Assembly (NCBI RefSeq): GCF_028686475.1
Contig: NZ_JAQUCA010000005.1
Coordinates: forward strand, 124,001 to 188,000
DNA length: 64,000 bases
Source of the DNA: Giesbergeria sp.
Lineage (GTDB): Bacteria; Pseudomonadota; Gammaproteobacteria; Burkholderiales; Burkholderiaceae_C
Direction: 5' to 3'
Shown here one piece after another: positions 16,072 to 24,861 of this stretch (position 1 is its first letter; each line of letters starts with the position of its first letter). The translations under genes were made by a program, and so were the position numbers. Below the pieces are notes generated by a model that was not told the DNA's origin, searched no databases, and saw only the letters and a program-made list of their open reading frames with translations.

Positions 16072-17166
16072 TTATTTCAGCTCATCAGCCAATACGCGCA
16101 CCATGCTGGCAGCGCTGGCCGATGTCTCGGCGATACCGCTGGCGTTGAGCACCGAAACGCTAGAGCTTTCGCCTTGGCTGCTGACCAAAATGCGGTATTT
16201 TTCTGGCGCGATGACAGGGTCGCCTTTAAATAGTTTGCCAAAAAAGCCCGGCTCGGGTTTGCCGGTGTTGCTGGGCACATAGCGCACAAAATACAAACCT
16301 TGGCTGCGGTCGCGGTCTTCGACGGTAAAGCCGGTGCGGTCTAGCGCCAGCCCAACACGGCGCCAAGCGCGGTCAAAGCCATCGTTGAGTTGCAGCACGG
16401 GGCTGTTGTTGATGGTTTGTATGCGCGCACTGGGCTGCTGCTGGGGTGCTGCATTGGCCGTAATGGCTTGGGCCTGCTCTTTGCTGGCCCCCAGTTTGAC
16501 CATGATGCGGCGCAAAAACTCGGTTTCTAACTCGGGGTCGGCAGGGCGGGGTTGCCAGTGGGTAGCATCTTTGCTGCTGTTGCTATACACCTCTGCCATG
16601 CCCCGGTGGGTGACATAAATTTCGGTGCCGCCGCTGGCGTTGCGTTCTAGCCGAATGCGGAATTTGTCGCGCTCGCCGGTGGAATACACCGAATCGAGGA
16701 TTTTGCCCAAGGCCGAGCGGATAAAGTCTTGCGGCAGTTTGGCGCGGTTTTCGGCCCAATCGGTTTCCATGATGCCCACTTTGGCATCGTCTTGCACCAG
16801 CACAAAGCCGTTTTCTTGCCAAAAATCGCGTACTGGCTCCCACAGTTGCTCTGCTGGGCGCTTGACCACCAACCAGCGCTGGCTGCCGTCGCGCTCCATA
16901 CGCACATCGCCCAAGCTGTTGATGGCGGTGGTCGGGCCTACGGGTTGTGCCGTTTGTTGGGTTTGCAAGGCATTGGCCGACACCACACCGCCGGGCGTGG
17001 CATAGCGGCTATCGCGCGCGAGTTGCTGCAAATCGGGCGGTACCTCTAGCGAGGCCGCCTTGGTGGCACTTTTGTAGTTGATTTTGTCGCTCTCTAGGGC
17101 CGAGCAGGCCGACAGCGCAATCGTCAGGCCCAGCAGGCCCAATCGTGCAATAGGGGTTGGTTTCAC
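16072..17166 (-). CDS. bamC: Outer-membrane assembly factor BamC (NlpB)
   Basis: Lipoprotein of the BAM complex that inserts beta-barrel proteins into the outer membrane. The 364 residues start with KPTPIARLGLLGLTIALSAC, where LSAC is the lipobox. The unstructured N-terminal stretch contains DKINYKSA and EVPPDL, the BamD-binding lasso pattern. Two helix-grip domains follow, with RWLVVKRPAEQLWEPVRDFW and later QLNDGFDRAWRRVGLALDRTGFTVEDRDRS. A GAGGA site six bases upstream selects the GTG at 17166 over a TTG at 17187. It lies 41 bp after dapA, the same pairing as in E. coli. Confidence 0.93.
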   Translation of the reverse strand: MKPTPIARLGLLGLTIALSACSALESDKINYKSATKAASLEVPPDLQQLARDSRYATPGGVVSANALQTQQTAQPVGPTTAINSLGDVRMERDGSQRWLVVKRPAEQLWEPVRDFWQENGFVLVQDDAKVGIMETDWAENRAKLPQDFIRSALGKILDSVYSTGERDKFRIRLERNASGGTEIYVTHRGMAEVYSNSSKDATHWQPRPADPELETEFLRRIMVKLGASKEQAQAITANAAPQQQPSARIQTINNSPVLQLNDGFDRAWRRVGLALDRTGFTVEDRDRSQGLYFVRYVPSNTGKPEPGFFGKLFKGDPVIAPEKYRILVSSQGESSSVSVLNASGIAETSASAASMVRVLADELK

Positions 17167-17207
17167 AAAATCCTCGAAAACAAACAACAGGCAGGCAGGC
17201 TGAGGGA

Positions 17208-18104
17208 TTACAGCAAGCTGGCGCTACGCAAGGCGGCTTCGACCACGGCTTCGTTGCTGGCGCTTAGGGGGGTCATGGGTAGGCGCAGGGTGCCACCGCA
17301 CAGGCCCATACGCTGCATGGCCCACTTGACTGGGATGGGGTTGGCCTCGATAAACAAGTGCTTGTGTACCGGCATGAGTTGCAATTGGATTTGCATGGCG
17401 CGGCTGATGTTGCCTGCCAGTGCGGCCACGCACAGCTCATTCATCAGGCGCGGGGCCACGTTGGCCGTGACGCTGATGTTGCCATGCCCACCGCACAGCA
17501 TCAGCGCGACAGCGGTAGGGTCATCGCCCGAATAGATACCAAAACCTGCGGGCACATCGCGAATCAGCCACTGGGCGCGCTCAATGTTGCCGGTGGCCTC
17601 TTTGATACCAATGATGCCGGGCACTTGGGCCAAGCGCAACACGGTGTCGTGCTGCATATCGGCCACCGAACGCCCCGGCACGTTGTACAAGATGATGGGC
17701 AAATCACCCGTAGCTTCGGCAATCGCCTTGAAGTGCTGGTATTGGCCTTCTTGCGTGGGCTTGTTGTAATAGGGCACGACTTGCAATTGGCTATCGGCAC
17801 CCACGCTTTTGGCAAACTTGGCCAGCTCAATCGCCTCTGCGGTGGAGTTGGCCCCGCAACCGGCCATGATGGGCACGCGCTTGGCCGCTTGCTCTACCGC
17901 CACGCGGATAATTTCGCAATGCTCTTGCACATTCACGGTGGGCGATTCGCCTGTGGTGCCGACCACGCCGATGCAGTCGGTACCTTCGGCAATGTGCCAA
18001 TCAATGAGTTTACGCAGGGTGGGGTAATCGACGCTGCCGTCTTCGTGCATAGGGGTGACGAGGGCGACAATGCTGCCGGTGAGGGAGACGCTAGAGGTGG
18101 TCAT
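17208..18104 (-). CDS. dapA: 4-hydroxy-tetrahydrodipicolinate synthase
   Basis: Condenses pyruvate and aspartate semialdehyde, the first committed step of lysine and meso-diaminopimelate synthesis. In 298 residues the TIM-barrel class I aldolase pattern is complete: [36 protein letters not shown], the Tyr140 in ILYNVPGRS, and the Schiff-base Lys168 in [11 protein letters not shown]. The ATG at 18104 gives the family N-terminus [11 protein letters not shown]; a longer frame reaching 18197 has no support. It is first gene of a dapA-bamC operon. Confidence 0.97.
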   Translation of the reverse strand: MTTSSVSLTGSIVALVTPMHEDGSVDYPTLRKLIDWHIAEGTDCIGVVGTTGESPTVNVQEHCEIIRVAVEQAAKRVPIMAGCGANSTAEAIELAKFAKSVGADSQLQVVPYYNKPTQEGQYQHFKAIAEATGDLPIILYNVPGRSVADMQHDTVLRLAQVPGIIGIKEATGNIERAQWLIRDVPAGFGIYSGDDPTAVALMLCGGHGNISVTANVAPRLMNELCVAALAGNISRAMQIQLQLMPVHKHLFIEANPIPVKWAMQRMGLCGGTLRLPMTPLSASNEAVVEAALRSASLL

Positions 18105-18187
18105 GTCCGCAGAGGTAAACGGGTAAAAGGGCATTCTAACTAGAGGCCGGGTGGTGCGACAGCCGCATCTACCCCATAAGTACCTCA

Positions 18188-18328
18188 TCAAAAACAAGCC
18201 CAGACCTGATCGGCCACCATGACCATGAAATCAGGCTGGGTATAGAGGGCAAATACTGCCAGCAAAATCAGCAAGATAGCAGGCCACGCCAGCCAGCGCA
18301 GCCAATTTTTACGGCTCGAAGAGGTCAT
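18188..18328 (-). CDS. 46-residue single-span membrane protein coupled to MFS gene
   Basis: A short gene translating to [18 protein letters not shown], then a hydrophobic segment [11 protein letters not shown], and a tail [16 protein letters not shown]. Positive residues precede and none follow the hydrophobic run, which suggests one membrane span with a cytosolic N-terminus. Its ATG overlaps the TGA of the upstream MFS gene (ATGA at 18325-18328), so translation is coupled. I recall similar tails ending in DQ-WACF in Comamonadaceae, which supports a real gene. It may be a small accessory subunit of the transporter, but that is inference. Confidence 0.72.
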   Translation of the reverse strand: MTSSSRKNWLRWLAWPAILLILLAVFALYTQPDFMVMVADQVWACF

Positions 18329-19572
18329 GGTGTTTGCAGTGCCGGACGTTGAATGGCCTGCTCCTTAATCGGCAAACTGACCAAGGCGGCCACGATGCCC
18401 AACACCACCGCAATGTTCCAAACCATGTTGTAGCTGCCGGTGCTATCGTACCAATAGCCGCCCAGCCACACGCCCATAAAACTGCCCAGTTGGTGGCTAA
18501 AAAAGACAAAGCCGCCCAACATCGACAAATGCTGCACGCCAAAAATTTGCGCTACTGTGGCATTGGTGGGCGGCACGGTAGAAAGCCACAGCGTACCCAT
18601 CACCGCCGAGAATACATACACCGACCACGCCGACAAAGGTGCCCATAAAAACAGCACAATCGCCACCGAGCGCGTGAAATAAATCGTCGCCAAAATATGG
18701 CGCTTGGGCATACGCTGGCCCAAGCTACCCGTGAGATACGAGCCAATCACGTTAAACAAGCCAATCAGCGCCAGCGCATGGCTGCCTACCTCGGGCGAAA
18801 ACCCATGATCGCGCAGGTAGCTGGGCATGTGTACGCCAATAAACACCACCTGAAAGCCACAGACGAAATAAGCCCCCGTCAGCAGCAAAAAGCTGGGGTA
18901 GCGCAAGGCCTCGCCCAAGGCTTGGGCAATGCTTTGCTGCCGCTGTGCTGGCGCATGCCCCTGAAAACCCGGCTCGCGCAGGCCCAGTGCCAACGGCACA
19001 ATGAACAACACCATCACCCCCAAAGCCAGCAAAGATTGCTGCCAGCCCAAGCTGCTGATTAAAAATCCCTCCACCGGCACCATCAAAAACTGGCCAAAAG
19101 AGCCTGCCGCTGCCGCTACCCCCATCGCCCACGAGCGCTTATCAGGGGCAATTTGTCGCCCCACCACACCATAAATCACGGCATAGGTGGTGCCCGCTTG
19201 GGCGGCACCAATCAACACCCCCGCAGTCAGGGCAAACCAAGTCGGGTTGGGCGACCAAGCCATGCCTGCCAGCCCCAGCGTATACAACAGCGCACAACCG
19301 GCCAGCACCTTGAAGGCTCCAAAGCGGTCTGCGGCCATGCCCATGAATACGCCAATCAAACCCCAAGACAAGTTTTGCACCGCCAAGGCGAAGGCAAAGG
19401 ATTGGCGCGTCCAGCCCATTTCTTGGGTAATGGGTTGCAGCCACAGACCAAAGCCGTGGCGAATGCCCATCGACAGGGTAACAATGGCCGCACCACAGGC
19501 CAGTATCTGAAACATCGACAGCGGGCGTGGCGCAGCAGAAGACGACAAAGAAGCAGAAGAAGCAGAAGACAT
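18325..19572 (-). CDS. Major facilitator superfamily transporter
   Basis: Inner-membrane transporter of 415 residues with about 12 hydrophobic helices. The N-terminus MSSASSASLSSSAAPRP is a low-complexity cytosolic tail. Helix 1 and loop contain SMGIRHGFGLWLQPITQEMGWTRQSFAFALAVQNLSWG, and the loop 2-3 MFS motif is GMAADRFGAFKVL. The repeat in the second half is SYLTGSLGQRMPKRHILA. It resembles the MFS group annotated as monocarboxylate or oxalate/formate-type carriers; the substrate is unknown. The ATG at 19572 is preferred to a non-conserved extension from 19638 that would overlap parE. Divergent from parE, with a coupled small gene downstream. Confidence 0.87.
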   Translation of the reverse strand: MSSASSASLSSSAAPRPLSMFQILACGAAIVTLSMGIRHGFGLWLQPITQEMGWTRQSFAFALAVQNLSWGLIGVFMGMAADRFGAFKVLAGCALLYTLGLAGMAWSPNPTWFALTAGVLIGAAQAGTTYAVIYGVVGRQIAPDKRSWAMGVAAAAGSFGQFLMVPVEGFLISSLGWQQSLLALGVMVLFIVPLALGLREPGFQGHAPAQRQQSIAQALGEALRYPSFLLLTGAYFVCGFQVVFIGVHMPSYLRDHGFSPEVGSHALALIGLFNVIGSYLTGSLGQRMPKRHILATIYFTRSVAIVLFLWAPLSAWSVYVFSAVMGTLWLSTVPPTNATVAQIFGVQHLSMLGGFVFFSHQLGSFMGVWLGGYWYDSTGSYNMVWNIAVVLGIVAALVSLPIKEQAIQRPALQTP

Positions 19573-19636
19573 GGGGGCAACTGTAGCGCCAAGCGCGTTA
19601 TTTTGCTGAAGGCTGCAACGCCTAGAATCCGCCCCC

Positions 19637-21622
19637 ATGTCCGCTAAACCTACTCCCTCTACCGCTCTGCCTGCCTACTCTGAAAGTTCTATCCGCGTAC
19701 TCAAGGGGCTAGAGCCTGTCAAGCAGCGCCCCGGCATGTACACGCGCACCGACAACCCGCTGCACATTGTGCAAGAGGTGTTGGACAACGCCGCCGACGA
19801 AGCCTTAGCTGGGTATGGCAAAAAAATCAAAGTGAGTTTGCACCTCGATGGCTCCATCAGTGTCGAAGACGATGGCCGGGGTATTCCGTTTGGCCTGCAC
19901 CCGGAAGAAAATGCCCCCGTGGTGGAACTGGTATTCACCCGCCTGCACGCGGGCGGCAAGTTTGACAAGGGCCAAGGTGGGGCTTACAGCTTCTCCGGCG
20001 GCCTGCATGGCGTAGGCGTGAGCGTCACCAATGCGCTGTCCACCCGCCTAGAAGTTACCAGCCACCGCGAAGGCCAAAGCGCCCGTTTGGTTTTTTCTGG
20101 CGGCGATGTGGTTGAAGCCTTGCAGCTACGCCCCTTGCAAGCCGGTGAGCGCAAACAAGGCACCACAGTGCGCGTTTGGCCCGATGCCAAATACTTCGAA
20201 TCGAACCAATTGCCGATGGCCGAATTGGTGCATTTGTTGCGAAGCAAAGCGGTGCTGATGCCCGGCGTGACCGTGACGCTGGCCAACGAAAAAACCCGCG
20301 ACAGCCAAACTTGGCAATACAAAGGCGGCTTGCGTGATTACCTGCTGCAAACGCTGGTGGCTGATACGGTCATTCCGCTCTGGGAGGGCCAAGGTTTTGC
20401 CGATAGCAGCCACGATAGTTTTGCCGAGGGCGAAGGCGCAGCCTGGGCAGTGGCTTTTACCGACGAAGGCGCACCCGTGCGCGAAAGCTATGTGAACCTG
20501 ATTCCCACCAGTGCCGGGGGCACGCACGAGTCCGGTTTGCGCGATGGCCTGTTCCAAGCCGTAAAAAGCTTTATTGAGCTACACAGCCTGCTGCCCAAAG
20601 GGGTCAAGCTGATGCCCGAAGATGTGTTTGCCCGCGCCAGCTATGTGCTGAGTGCCAAAGTGCTAGACCCACAATTCCAAGGCCAAATCAAAGAACGCCT
20701 GAACTCGCGCGATGCAGTGCGGCTGGTGTCGGGCTTTGTGCGCCCAGCGCTAGAACTGTGGCTGCATGAGCATGTCGAATACGGCAAAAAACTGGCCGAA
20801 TTGGCGATTAAAGCCGCACAAACACGCCAACGCGCCGGGCAAAAGGTAGAAAAGCGCAAAGGCTCGGGCGTGGCGGTGCTGCCGGGCAAACTCACCGATT
20901 GCGAAAGCCGCGACATTGTCTACAACGAACTCTTTTTGGTGGAGGGCGACTCGGCTGGTGGCAGCGCCAAAATGGGCCGCGACAAAGAAAACCAAGCCGT
21001 GCTGCCACTGCGCGGCAAGGTACTCAATACCTGGGAAGTAGAGCGCGACCGGCTGTTTGCCAACAACGAAATCCACGACATTGCCGTGGCGATTGGGGTT
21101 GACCCCCACGGCCCAGACGATGCCCCCGATTTGTCGGGCCTGCGCTACGGCAAAATTTGTATTTTGTCCGATGCCGATGTGGATGGTTCACACATCCAAG
21201 TGCTGCTGCTGACGCTGTTTTTCCGGCATTTCCCCAAGTTGATTGACACCGGCCATGTGTTTGTGGCGCGGCCACCGTTGTTCCGCGTCGATGTGCCCGC
21301 ACGCGGTAAAAAACCGGCCAGCAAAGTCTATGCACTGGACGAAGGCGAATTGAGCGCGATTTTGGACAAATGCGCCAAAGAGGGCGTGCCGCGCGACAAA
21401 TGCACCATCAGCCGCTTTAAGGGCTTGGGCGAGATGAACGCCGACCAGCTCTGGGAGACCACGCTCAACCCGGATACCCGCCGTTTAATGCCGGTGCAGT
21501 TGGGCGGGCTGGACTTTACCGCCACTGCTGCTTTGTTGACCAAGTTAATGGGCAAGGGCGAGGCAGCATCACGCCGCGAGTTGATGGAATTGCACGGCGA
21601 TAGCGTGGAAGTGGATATTTAA
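19637..21622 (+). CDS. parE: DNA topoisomerase IV subunit B
   Basis: ATPase subunit of topoisomerase IV, which decatenates daughter chromosomes with ParC. The 661 residues show the GHKL ATPase motifs EVLDNAADEALAGYG, VEDDGRGIPFG and GGLHGVGVSVTNALS, the transducer domain, then the TOPRIM motifs YNELFLVEGDSAGGSAKMGRD and ILSDADVDGSHIQVLLLTLFFR. The C-terminal RFKGLGEMNADQLWETT segment is typical. It is ParE rather than GyrB by length (no long beta-proteobacterial GyrB insert) and by KQRPGMYTRTDNPLHIVQEV. Divergent from the MFS gene; no parC in the window. Confidence 0.95.
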   Translation: MSAKPTPSTALPAYSESSIRVLKGLEPVKQRPGMYTRTDNPLHIVQEVLDNAADEALAGYGKKIKVSLHLDGSISVEDDGRGIPFGLHPEENAPVVELVFTRLHAGGKFDKGQGGAYSFSGGLHGVGVSVTNALSTRLEVTSHREGQSARLVFSGGDVVEALQLRPLQAGERKQGTTVRVWPDAKYFESNQLPMAELVHLLRSKAVLMPGVTVTLANEKTRDSQTWQYKGGLRDYLLQTLVADTVIPLWEGQGFADSSHDSFAEGEGAAWAVAFTDEGAPVRESYVNLIPTSAGGTHESGLRDGLFQAVKSFIELHSLLPKGVKLMPEDVFARASYVLSAKVLDPQFQGQIKERLNSRDAVRLVSGFVRPALELWLHEHVEYGKKLAELAIKAAQTRQRAGQKVEKRKGSGVAVLPGKLTDCESRDIVYNELFLVEGDSAGGSAKMGRDKENQAVLPLRGKVLNTWEVERDRLFANNEIHDIAVAIGVDPHGPDDAPDLSGLRYGKICILSDADVDGSHIQVLLLTLFFRHFPKLIDTGHVFVARPPLFRVDVPARGKKPASKVYALDEGELSAILDKCAKEGVPRDKCTISRFKGLGEMNADQLWETTLNPDTRRLMPVQLGGLDFTATAALLTKLMGKGEAASRRELMELHGDSVEVDI

Positions 21623-21648
21623 CACACCATCGCCGCAGTGGCGGTATC

Positions 21649-22635
21649 TCAGTCGAGGTGGCCCCAATACAGCAGTGCATCCCGCCCCTGCACCGATAAC
21701 TCCACCGTGGCCCCCACAGGCAACAACACCTTGGTTTCGACATGCCCATAGGGCAGGCCCGTCAGTACCGGGATAGTGAGTTGGCTGCGTAGCCACTCCA
21801 CCACGCTGGCCAGCTTGAAGCCCTTGTCGTGGGCGGCCAAGGTGTAGCCGGTAAATTGGCCCAATACGATGGCCTGCTGCTGCGCCAATACCCCGGCGTG
21901 GTGCAGTTGCGTCAACATGCGCTCGATACGGTAAGGGTGTTCGTTCACATCCTCTAAAAACAAGATGCCACCGGGAACCTGTGGGAAATACGGCGTGCCC
22001 AGCAAGGCGCACAGCACCGTCAGGTTGCCGCCCCAGAGTTTGGCCGACTCGATATGCAGTTCATCGGGCAGCGGCGCTGGTGCGGTGGACGATTTTTTGC
22101 ACGCGGGCAAGCGCCAGCCCGAGCCTTCGCCGTGGCCGAACAACAAATCTTCAAAACAGGCTTGCATGATGTCGTCGGGCGGCTCGGTGCCAGCAAAGTC
22201 TGGGCACAGCGCTGGCCCCGCCCAAGTGGTCGCCCCGGTTTGTGCCAGCACCGCCAACTGAAACGCCGTGAAATCGCTCACCCCGACAAACTGGGTGCCG
22301 CGCTCTATCGCTTGGGCAATGGCCGCATAGGGCAAGCCCGGCAAAATGCGCGTGAGACCATAACCGCCGCGTGAAATCAGCGCTATATCGGCCCCACTGG
22401 CCGCAGCACGGGCAATCGCAGCCAAGCGCGTAGCATCGTCTCCGGCAAAACGGGTCTGGCGCGATAAGGCATCGGCATCTATTTCTACTTGATGGCCCAT
22501 GGCTTGCAAGCGCTTGATGGCCCGGCGAAACCCCGCTTTATCGCGCACCGCGCTAGAGGGCGAATAGATGTAAATATGCTTGGGGCCAGCGCCGTGGTCG
22601 TGGCCGCAATGGCAAGAAGGAGCGTGAGAAGACAA
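21649..22635 (-). CDS. ldcA: LD-carboxypeptidase (muramoyltetrapeptide carboxypeptidase), S66 family
   Basis: Cytosolic serine peptidase that removes the terminal D-Ala from murein tetrapeptides during cell-wall recycling. The S66 triad can be placed in the 328 residues: Ser120 in VGVSDFTAF, Glu in FLEDVNEHPYR near 228-232, and His298 in GLPYGHVETK. Also visible are the N-terminal IYIYSPSSAV strand and SRGGYGLTRILP. Residues 7-14 form a Cys/His-rich piece CHCGHDHG absent from typical members. It lies 56 bp downstream of tadA on the same strand. Confidence 0.92.
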   Translation of the reverse strand: MSSHAPSCHCGHDHGAGPKHIYIYSPSSAVRDKAGFRRAIKRLQAMGHQVEIDADALSRQTRFAGDDATRLAAIARAAASGADIALISRGGYGLTRILPGLPYAAIAQAIERGTQFVGVSDFTAFQLAVLAQTGATTWAGPALCPDFAGTEPPDDIMQACFEDLLFGHGEGSGWRLPACKKSSTAPAPLPDELHIESAKLWGGNLTVLCALLGTPYFPQVPGGILFLEDVNEHPYRIERMLTQLHHAGVLAQQQAIVLGQFTGYTLAAHDKGFKLASVVEWLRSQLTIPVLTGLPYGHVETKVLLPVGATVELSVQGRDALLYWGHLD

Positions 22636-22691
22636 AAACTTTCAGACCCGGTAAAGGTCTGCTCCGTAAAAACGCAGGAAAAGAAGAAAAA

Positions 22692-23855
22692 TCAAGCGGC
22701 AAAGTATTCCACAGCCTGCGCGGCCAATTTGCGGGCGGATTCGGCTTGGCGGTGTTGCTGCTGGCCGTGCAACAGGCGCAAGCCACGGTGCTGCTCAGGC
22801 AAGGTGGCTGCCACAGGCCACTGCGCCCAAGCCCGTGGCCCGGCTTGGAAACCCCGGTCGGGGAAGGGGGCTTGCCAAGGGTTGGGACTCTCTTCTGCGG
22901 AACAAAGTTCATCGAGCAGCAATTGCCCCACAGGGTGCAAGCTGGACAGCCTACCGGATAATTCGGCCAGCACGGGCGCAAAACCTTCGGTGACTAACAC
23001 CCATCGGCCGCCCTGCGCTGAAGACAGGGCTTGCAGCAATTCTGACAGCACCTGCGCGTGCTGCGCCGGAGTATGCCAGCGCTCTTTTTTCGGCTTGTCA
23101 CTGCGGCCAAAGCCTATCAGGTCGGGCACCACCACACGCTGCCCTAAAGCGACGAGTGCCGGTAGCAGATGGCGGTAGCTATAGCCCCAACGCTGTGGCC
23201 CATGCAAACACAGCCAGAGGGTGCTGGCCTCGGGCGGGCCAGCATCCACATAATGCAGACGCAAACCGGCCAAACTGGGCAAATGGCTGCAATACTGGGC
23301 GGGCCACGGCCAATCGGTCAGCTGGGCAAAACGCCCATCGGGGGTACGCAGGGCATCCTCACGCAAGGGATGTGCTGCCAAGGCGGCCATGCGTTGTTGC
23401 TGGCGACGCTGGCGGAAAAAATCTTGCAACAGTTGCGTGCATTCGTCGGCCAGCACGCCGCCTTGCACTTGGGTATGGTGGTTCAGTTGTGCTTGGGCAA
23501 ACAGGTTCAGCACCGAACCCGCCACGCCGGTTTTGGCATCGGCAGCACCAAACACCACCCTTGGCAGGCGTGCGTGCAACATGGCCCCGCTGCACATGGC
23601 ACAAGGCTCTAGCGTTACGTACAGGGTGCAGTCTTCTAGCCGGTAATTGCCCAATTGCTGCGCTGCGGCGCGCAAGGCGATGATTTCGGCGTGGGCCGTA
23701 GGGTCATGGCGGTGGATGGGCGCGTTGTGCGCGCTGGCAATGCACTGACCCGCGCGCACCACCACGGCACCCACCGGCACCTCGCCCGCTTGGGCAGCAG
23801 CTTGGGCTTGTGCCAAGGCCAAGCGCATCCAATGGGCATCATCGTGCAGGGTCAT
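22692..23855 (-). CDS. tadA: tRNA adenosine(34) deaminase fused to a hydrolase-like domain
   Basis: Residues 1-155 are a complete TadA that deaminates A34 to inosine in tRNA-Arg(ACG). The zinc site is H55-A-E57 (HAEIIAL) with C85 and C88 in PCAMCSGAM. After a QRRQQQR linker, residues about 185-387 look like an alpha/beta hydrolase of the haloalkane-dehalogenase type: oxyanion LHG at 217-219 and VVVPDLIGFGRSDKP at 241-255. The nucleophile elbow reads VLVTEGF (near 286-292), lacking the Gly-x-Ser/Asp-x-Gly pattern, and no catalytic His is clear at the end. The second domain is therefore probably inactive. The ATG overlaps the ankyrin gene stop. Confidence 0.93.
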   Translation of the reverse strand: MTLHDDAHWMRLALAQAQAAAQAGEVPVGAVVVRAGQCIASAHNAPIHRHDPTAHAEIIALRAAAQQLGNYRLEDCTLYVTLEPCAMCSGAMLHARLPRVVFGAADAKTGVAGSVLNLFAQAQLNHHTQVQGGVLADECTQLLQDFFRQRRQQQRMAALAAHPLREDALRTPDGRFAQLTDWPWPAQYCSHLPSLAGLRLHYVDAGPPEASTLWLCLHGPQRWGYSYRHLLPALVALGQRVVVPDLIGFGRSDKPKKERWHTPAQHAQVLSELLQALSSAQGGRWVLVTEGFAPVLAELSGRLSSLHPVGQLLLDELCSAEESPNPWQAPFPDRGFQAGPRAWAQWPVAATLPEQHRGLRLLHGQQQHRQAESARKLAAQAVEYFAA

Positions 23856-24544
23856 CCGATGAAGTCTAACAAGGCCTCAAAGTCCTTCTGATTCTTGGCT
23901 GCTTCGCTCTTAAAAGCGTCGCGTTGCATTTTCGGAAAACCATCCACCATCAACCTGACTAGCTGGTCGCGCTGCTGTGCCAAGATGGCTTGGTATGTGG
24001 GCTCGTGCGCTATTAACATTTTGAGAATAGCGCATACTTTATCGAGTTGACCGCCGCGGCGGGAAAACTCGTGCCCCAGCCCATCGACACTGATTTTTAG
24101 CAAATTACCCATGCCTGGCATATCACGCACCTTGGCACCGTGCGCCAACAAAGACTGCACGATTTTTGGGTGCCGCACATACATGGCTATTTCTATCGGA
24201 TACTGCAAAGGCATCGTGCTACGCGCACGCACATTCGGGTCGGCCCCATGCTTGAGCAGTAGATCGACTATCTTGGGGGCCTCAAACCGGCACGCTTCGT
24301 ACAGATGCGGGTAGCTTCTGTGGTGCACATGAAGATTGGCACCATGCTCTAGCATGAGTTGAACAATCTTCAGACTCTTGTTGGTCACAGCTCTGTTGAA
24401 CACAGAGTACCCCGAGGAATCTTTACAGTTTGGGTCTGCTCCTTGCTCTAGTAACTCCTGTACCGTGCTTATGTTCTTTTTGCTTGCGATGGCCGATTGC
24501 AGAGCAAGGGTGGGGTTCACTGCATTGCATGGTGTGGCATTCAT
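23852..24544 (-). CDS. Ankyrin-repeat protein
   Basis: A 230-residue protein with four or five ankyrin repeats covering about residues 12-150, seen as VQELLEQGADPNCKDSSGYSVFNRAV, IVQLMLEHGANLHV, IVDLLLKHGADPNVRAR and IVQSLLAHGAKVRD. The C-terminal third is a helical, basic extension without repeats. There is no signal peptide, so it is probably a cytosolic protein-binding module with an unknown partner. A strong GGAGGAG site lies just before the ATG at 24544. Its stop overlaps the tadA start (ATGA), so tadA may depend on its translation. Base composition looks a little lower in GC than its neighbours, consistent with acquisition. Confidence 0.85.
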   Translation of the reverse strand: MNATPCNAVNPTLALQSAIASKKNISTVQELLEQGADPNCKDSSGYSVFNRAVTNKSLKIVQLMLEHGANLHVHHRSYPHLYEACRFEAPKIVDLLLKHGADPNVRARSTMPLQYPIEIAMYVRHPKIVQSLLAHGAKVRDMPGMGNLLKISVDGLGHEFSRRGGQLDKVCAILKMLIAHEPTYQAILAQQRDQLVRLMVDGFPKMQRDAFKSEAAKNQKDFEALLDFIG

Positions 24545-24606
24545 CTCTCCTCCGATCTTCGGTCAGTGGCTGCTGCAAGCAGCGTATGCACCCTCAAGGG
24601 AAAGCG

Positions 24607-24852
24607 CTATTTGGCCTCGTCGGGCAAGCTGCGTGGCTGTTGTACCAGCACTTCTACGGCTTGTTGTACTTGCTGTACCTGCTGGGCGGGTGGCTGGGCC
24701 GAGACGGCACCCGGCATAGGCGGAGCTACACCCGGTGCGCTAGGCATAGTCCCGTTGACAGGCGACGTAACACGGGCCAGCTGTTGACGCGCCAACAGCC
24801 CGACCACCGCCAGCGCCAGCACCAAAGCCACGAGAGTAAAAAGGGTTCGCAT
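24607..24852 (-). CDS. Small single-span membrane protein
   Basis: An 81-residue protein beginning with MRTLFTLVALVLALAVVGLLARQQLARV, one membrane helix of about 20 residues with little charge before it and positive charges after. The rest is a Pro/Gln/Val-rich tail (PPAQQVQQVQQAVEVLVQQ) that could form a short coiled coil in the periplasm or cytosol. No known domain is recognised. It starts 10 bases after the PilJ-N gene stop and precedes the ankyrin gene, so it is probably in the same transcript. Confidence 0.65.
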   Translation of the reverse strand: MRTLFTLVALVLALAVVGLLARQQLARVTSPVNGTMPSAPGVAPPMPGAVSAQPPAQQVQQVQQAVEVLVQQPRSLPDEAK

Positions 24853-24861
24853 ACAGAGAAT

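Noticed and set aside
21623-21648. Terminator between parE and ldcA
   Set aside because: Only a 4-bp CGCC/GGCG stem with no T-tract is present.
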